Assembly: GCA_009617715.1 (NCBI GenBank)
Contig: VTFK01000329.1
Span: forward strand, 1-64,000
Reading direction: 5' to 3'
Source: Plectrocnemia conspersa
Taxonomy: Eukaryota > Arthropoda > Insecta > Trichoptera > Polycentropodidae
DNA length: 64,000 bases
Every line of letters begins with the position of its first letter. The first letter of the stretch is position 1. The translations under genes were made by a program, and so were the position numbers. The notes below the pieces were generated by a model, which made no database searches, had not been told where the DNA came from, and was given only the letters and a program-made list of their open reading frames with translations. Positions 59,323 to 64,000 of the stretch are shown here, in pieces.

Positions 59323-59770
59323 TTATAAATTCAAAATCAGCGTTTCATTTTAGTAAAAATATACATATATATCGTACGTATGGGGATGGGTAGCCATACT
59401 TTCGTATGTACGTAATAATTTATAAATAATAATGTTTTTATTGACTAATCATTTTAATCGTCATTACGCTCTGGCACATAAAATACTAATTTTAACGCCG
59501 ATATCTCGTGAATTTTAATTTTTTGAAATTTCTCACAATTTACATATATGTTGTACACCTAATTCCTAAAATATTCATAACTTGATTTTGTCAAAGTATT
59601 TTTGCGCTCTTATGACGTGCTCTCTTTTGTCAAACGCTCATATGGCTGTCTGCGCATTTTGCTACAGCGCTACTTTGGTAAACGCTCTTATGACGCAGCG
59701 CTTATAATGCAGCGCTCTTTTGACGCACGCCCATTTGTCCGCGCTCATTTGTGACGTTGCCCATAAATAA

Positions 59771-60025
59771 CACGCAAGTGTTCATACTGTATTTTCCGTC
59801 ATTGAAAGAATCTTTCTTTATTACGAAACGGTCACCGATATAATAAATCACCGGATCCATAAGACCTTGGACAATGCCCATTAAGCAAATGTCGCTTCTA
59901 TACTTATTTCGCTGTTCTAAGAAACGAGTACATCTATTGGCTGGATGATCGCTGCATGATTGCGATTGTTCAGCAAGCTTTGCTGGATACTTAAGCCTGG
60001 ACTCCGACGAGGAGATGGTAGTCAC
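59771..60025 (-). other. Unassigned open frame abutting the MULE
   Basis: A minus-strand frame begins MTTISSSESRLKYPAKLAEQ, then CSDHPANRCTRFLEQRN, and enters the MULE end. Removing the MULE and one target copy would put a TGA straight after VLFM. GC content is moderate. It may be a decayed transposon or gene fragment; I do not recognise it. Confidence 0.25.
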
Positions 60026-60792
60026 AAGCGGTCAAATCAGCAGCACTTTACATTTACGTTAGTATTGACATTTTTTAACGAAAAATCAGTTGAAAAGCTC
60101 GATATTGGAACCTGATTAAAATAAAACTTCATACAAAATAAATATATATCAAACATATCCATCATGAATTTAACAGGCAGACTAGATTTGTAAAATAATA
60201 TCTTAATTTATAAAATATGTAATCATAAGGTGATACATGTGAGACGTAAATAAAAAACACTTATATTAAAATGTTGCTTCATCAATATATATAATATAGT
60301 GATTAAATATAATGCGTTAAATGAAAAATTATATAATGTAGGATTAAATAATATAATCATGAGTAGATTAAAGTGTGACGTAGGTAAAAAAAATATAATA
60401 AAATGTTGAGTCACTAAATTCGCATTATCAGTAAATATAATACAAAAAATAAATAGATTTACAATAAATTAAAATTATGATATTCGAAAAAAAAATGTAA
60501 AACGAATTCAAATAAAATAAATTCACTTTCTTTATATGCATATATGCAAAAAAAATAGCTCACCAATCATAAGGTTAAGACAGAAACTTAAAAAAATACT
60601 TTTTATGATTTGACCAAGCACATATCATTGCTTCTAGATAGTAATATACGCTAAGATCATTTGTAGGCTATAAATTGTTTATGCGATCAATTGACGCGGC
60701 AGTAAACTTGTCGGACTCTATTTTTAATATCAGTCTTAAGTGTATTATTTGCCCAGGGGACTTTTCTTAGAAAGATGTAAGATTTTAATTGT

Positions 60793-61490
60793 TTGTCATT
60801 TTGTAGATCCCTTCTATATAGTGGTATTGAAAAGTTTGAGAATCAGCAGCAGAAAAAAAAGATCTTTGATCTTTGGCACATAGGCAATGGCGTAGTCCCG
60901 GGCGGCACTTGCTTGGGGGCGGCATTTTCGCGATGGGATCGTCTAGTGTGGTTCTTAACCCTGAATGCACTAAAACATATATAAATCCACGAATAACAAG
61001 ATCTTAATAATAACCAATTTACTATTTTAAGAAAAGCTGATTTTATGACCCTGCAAAAAATGTATGGGGGGCGGCAATTTTAATGCACATACCCTAGCTA
61101 CGCCACTGCACACAGGTGATTGTTTCTTCCATCATGAAAACGCTCCGGCGTCTGTGATGCAGTTTTTGAGAAAAAACGGAATGATATCGATTATATTCGT
61201 TTGCCCTACTCACCTGAATTGGACCCCTGTGACTTTTTTTTTTCCCTAGACTCAAAAGTGACATGAAAGGAAAAGGTTAAAGGCATGTGGACGGGGTAAA
61301 ACAACAAAACAGGTATCGCGGGAAAGCTTAAAGGACATCTCATTAGGCGAGTTCCTGAACTGTTTTTAACAATGGGAAAAACGTTAGGCATGTGCATATT
61401 TATCAATGAAGAATACTTTAAAACGATCAAATTTTGTTGTAAAAATATTGCAAAATAAAAAAGTCTCATTATTTTTGGGTCCCTCTCGTA
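60793..61490 (+). pseudogene. Mariner-family transposase relic, split by a MITE
   Basis: Left part to 60884 ends KKKIFDLWHIG. The right part from 61109 resumes DCFFHHENAPASVMQFLRKN, then HLNWTPVTFFFPRLKSDMKG, the mariner 'HHDNAPAH...PYSPDLAPCDFFLFPKLK' block with decay and a stop. The 3' end near 61490 (TTTTTGGGTCCCTCTCGTA) resembles a mariner inverted terminal repeat. The 5' end was not found. Confidence 0.75.
60885..61108. mobile_element. hAT-type MITE, 224 bp, inserted in the mariner relic
   Basis: Inverted ends CAATGGCGTAGTCCCGGG (left) and, reverse complemented, CAGTGGCGTAGCTAGGG (right). Flanking 8-bp repeats CACATAGG / CACACAGG differ at one base, the hAT target-site length. It interrupts the mariner reading frame exactly at that site. 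No coding capacity. Confidence 0.72.
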
Positions 61491-61966
61491 TCCTTACATA
61501 ATGTGTATGTGCTTTTTATATATATTTTTATTTTCTGTAAAATTTTTCTGTGCCGTGAAAATAAAAAGGTTGCGAAACACTACTTTAATTTATAAATTAT
61601 AAATTAAAAACACTTATTATTATTATTATTATTATTTTTATTCGTATTACACTAAAAACCTTTTATAAAAATATTACATTATATGAACAATAGTTACATC
61701 ATTCACTGATCTCCTGCATTAAGACTATACAGAATTAGTGCATATAAATCATCCGATTATATATGCACTAATTTCAGATATATTTTCAGTTTTATTCTGG
61801 CATGGTGAAAAGTCATAGTCTACCTTTCAAAAAATGTTAAATAAGTGAGAGATCATTTTAATAACAAAAAATATTTTACAAAAAAATATATATGGTAATT
61901 TTTTTCTTTGCAATTTTATTGCCATTATTTTTAACATTATAATCTAATGATTATAACTATACATAA

Positions 61967-63288
61967 TTATGTCTGTCCCGATCTCCTTTGATTATTAAAT
62001 TGATACAGTCTTATTCCTTCTGTGTGAATAACATTACCTCTATTTCTAATAGAAGATCTGCTATTTTGATTACTATTGTCAGAACTGCTGCGCATTCTAT
62101 CTAACCATAAATTCCTACTATTCTTATTCAACACTATAAAAAACGAAAACATAATAAAGCCTTGGAACGCTGTCGTGATACAAAACAGATAGTTAAAAAC
62201 AATATATGTCGACAAAAATCCAAACATCCAAGTTAGACCGAAAAGGAAAAACAGTAAGAAACTTACAGTGGCCCTGCGCTTAAACTCTTTTGGGTCACCA
62301 TGTTTGTTTATATCGGTTCCTTTACATAATGAATATACTATTAATGAGAAAAGTACTGCATTTGATAGAACTACTACAATTATAGGAGTGAAGACCGTGA
62401 GCCAAAATCCAAGTCCATTAGGATAGCAAAAGCTATGCAAAGAGCTATCTCTCTTTACTCTCCTCAAATAGTTCTGTCTATCGAATATCAATAAAAGTCC
62501 AACAATTATCGTTGGCAGTAGCCAACCATATAGACTAGCTTTTAATAATCTATGAGAGTGTTTTGTATTGAAAACTTTAACTAAGCGTTGATAGCAAAGT
62601 ATAGCTGATATAGACATCCAAAAAAATGAAGCCAAAACTGAATAATGTAAAAATATTCCAAGAATAACGCAAGTCTGTGAATCTTTTTTTAGAGACACGT
62701 TCAAAAGAAACGTTAATATCATCAAAGTTATAGAAGCCGATAGACTCATCCAGATTTTGTTACCAAATTCGCTTCTCCAATTTTTGAATCTAGCTCCAGT
62801 CAATCCAATTCCAAATAATCCAAAAAGTGAAAGCGAGCATCCTACATAAGTGATGATCTTTAATGCTTGTTCGTGTCCTTTCGAAAGCCTTCTTTCTTCA
62901 CTCTCGATTAATTGAGAGAAATAGGTCAAATGATAGCACCTACACGTATCATATCCTATAAAAGATTGCTTCTCTAACAATTCACAACCATTTTTAGACC
63001 AGCTTCCTAGTTTTCCAACATTGAAGTCCCAAAATACGCAAGATTTCTCTAAATCCAAATAACGTACGGTAGGTTTAATGTGAATGTCTATATAATAGTT
63101 AGTTTTGCTTATTCCATTTCCTAGTGAAATACCAACGATTGGTCCATTGACATTCAAATCATTGAGCTCGTAGAAGAGCGTGTCCTTGTCGAACACCACT
63201 ATTGATAATTTTTGAGAAGTGTCTTTGGACATAATTGAAGATAGATCTACAATCATGTCAGCATCTTGAGCGCTATTTGTAAGTTTGC
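61967..63288 (-). CDS. Adhesion GPCR copy 2, last exon (GPS, 7TM, tail)
   Basis: Acceptor TATTTCAG, 1,322 nt, stop at 61969-61967. Begins KLTNSAQDADMIVDLSSIM after completing a Gly codon. Closely similar to copy 1 through the 7TM region and divergent in the tail. Confidence 0.92.
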
Positions 63289-64000
63289 CTGAAATATAAA
63301 TAAAATAATTTAAGTATCACATAAATTATTTTGAAATATATATGTAAATATCTACCATCGCTTAAAAATGAGATTATTTTCTGTGACGATTTTACTTCAA
63401 CAGCATCTACATGTCTAAATTCATTTGTTTCAATCACTGATACTGCCATATTCTCAGTTTTATAATGTAATTCTTGAGAATAAGTAGGGATAGCCGCAGT
63501 TTGCAAAATCTCTTCAAAAGTTCCAAGTACTTCTTTTAAGTTTGTTTTATTGTTTTTGATGCCAAAAAGCTTTTCCACTTCGTTAACCGCTAATTGTACA
63601 GAATTCTTAGACGATCTTTTAAATAGTATTCCATCCAATGCTTTTTTAACATCATCAACAACGTTGACTTCAGTTTTTGAAAGTATATCAATTGTATTGG
63701 TCCTAAAGTCATCTTCCTGTAAATTGATAAATTATTTATTTAATAAAAAATCATTTTATAAATTTAATAATGTTTACCTTAAAATATTCCATCTGAATTT
63801 TATCTGATTTTTTACTAATATCAGGAATCTGAAATATATACAAATTTAATTATAAAAAATATTATGAAAAACATTTTTTATTTAACTGCACCTCTATCCA
63901 ATGGGATCCAGAATTAAAATTCCTCTCGCATTTATATTCCTGGCATTTCCTATAATTACAGACCTGATAATAATCTTCATGCTGATTTACATGTGTGTAT
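61967..64000 (-). CDS. Adhesion GPCR (family B2), copy 2, 5' partial
   Basis: Minus-strand paralog of the gene at 51,689-55,650. Exons: 64000(cut)-63892, 63828-63778, 63716-63356, 63288-61967. The exon order and phases match copy 1. Motifs: CVFWDFNVGKLGSWSKNGC, CRCYHLTYF (GPS), SLYGWLLP, LFGLTWMFG, FQGFIMFSF. The C-terminus (ending NNQRRSGQT) differs from copy 1. Signal peptide and early exons lie beyond the right edge. Copy 2 is upstream of copy 1 in the direction of transcription, with its stop about 6.3 kb from the copy 1 start, so this is a tandem duplication. Confidence 0.92.
63356..63716 (-). CDS. Adhesion GPCR copy 2, GAIN-like exon
   Basis: Acceptor AATTTACAG, donor GATG|GTAGAT, 361 nt. 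Reads EDDFRTNTIDILSKTEVNVV, then KNSVQLAVNEVEKLFG. Same phases as the matching copy 1 exon. An in-frame ATG inside it is not the gene start. Confidence 0.88.
63778..63828 (-). CDS. Adhesion GPCR copy 2, 51-nt exon
   Basis: Between ATATTTCAG and AAG|GTAAAC. Codes IPDISKKSDKIQMEYFK, phase 0 at both ends, matching the 36-nt exon of copy 1. Confidence 0.75.
63892..64000 (-). CDS. Adhesion GPCR copy 2, linker exon cut by the window edge
   Basis: Donor GAG|GTGCAG at 63891. The open frame reads THVNQHEDYYQVCNYRKCQE, then YKCERNFNSGSHWIE, the counterpart of the copy 1 linker. The acceptor is not visible for certain and may lie outside the window. Confidence 0.75.

Larger units (their letters stand above)
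56429..59761 (+). mobile_element. MULE-type DNA transposon, 3,333 bp, defective
   Basis: Flanked by a perfect 9-bp direct repeat CATAAATAA (56420-56428 and 59762-59770), the Mutator-like signature. Ends are inverted: left GGCAGGCAAATGAGCGCGG, right (reverse complement) GGCAACGTCACAAATGAGCG. Both ends carry ~170 bp of tandem ~15-bp sub-repeats of the type TCAtAAGAGCGy. Inside on the plus strand is a broken transposase with FLYWCH/MULE-like text. It sits between the two receptor genes. Confidence 0.85.

Overview
This window is genomic DNA from an insect-like animal. It is strongly AT-rich, genes are split by GT-AG introns, introns run to several kb, and decayed DNA transposons and low-complexity repeats are common. 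No bacterial operons, rRNA, tRNA or CRISPR were seen. The order of insect cannot be fixed from sequence alone.

Layout. (1) Positions 1-12,795 hold no exon I can support. They are AT-rich non-coding DNA with TE debris and two ~0.48-kb MITEs lying back to back in inverted orientation (9,471-10,442). (2) Positions 12,796-44,851 (+ strand) carry most of one large ADAM-family gene, very probably the mind-meld (mmd)-type neuronal ADAM. I assembled 14 exons whose splice phases all agree: end of prodomain with a furin-type site, metalloprotease-like domain, disintegrin, cysteine-rich region, EGF, transmembrane (TM) segment and a long cytoplasmic tail. The window lacks the 5' end (signal peptide and most of the prodomain). 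(3) Positions 44,852-51,688 are 3' UTR and AT-rich intergenic DNA. (4) Positions 51,689-64,000 (- strand) carry two tandem paralogous adhesion-GPCR genes. One is complete (51,689-55,650, 7 coding exons, 952 aa). The other runs off the right edge (61,967-64,000+). Between them lie a 3,333-bp MULE-type transposon with a perfect 9-bp target-site duplication, and a mariner relic split by a hAT-type MITE.

The most notable reading concerns the ADAM gene. The zinc motif keeps all three histidines but has Met in place of the catalytic Glu, so the protein is probably an adhesion or signalling pseudoprotease. After the EGF exon, three different downstream exons are all phase-compatible: two homologous, apparently mutually exclusive TM exons (27,933 and 32,184), and an earlier stop-containing exon (25,897) that would give a secreted form. 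A 75-nt phase-neutral cassette exon is also predicted in the tail. The annotated stop is TGA followed by C, and is followed in frame by 43 GC-rich codons with pentapeptide repeats and a proline-rich end, a candidate for stop-codon readthrough. Together these suggest one gene making membrane, soluble and tail-variant products.

The adhesion GPCRs have the expected GPS (HL/T), a 7TM region in a single exon, and the same exon pattern in both copies, so they arose by local duplication. Exon calls rest on hand-read splice sites and phase consistency. Transcript data were not available.
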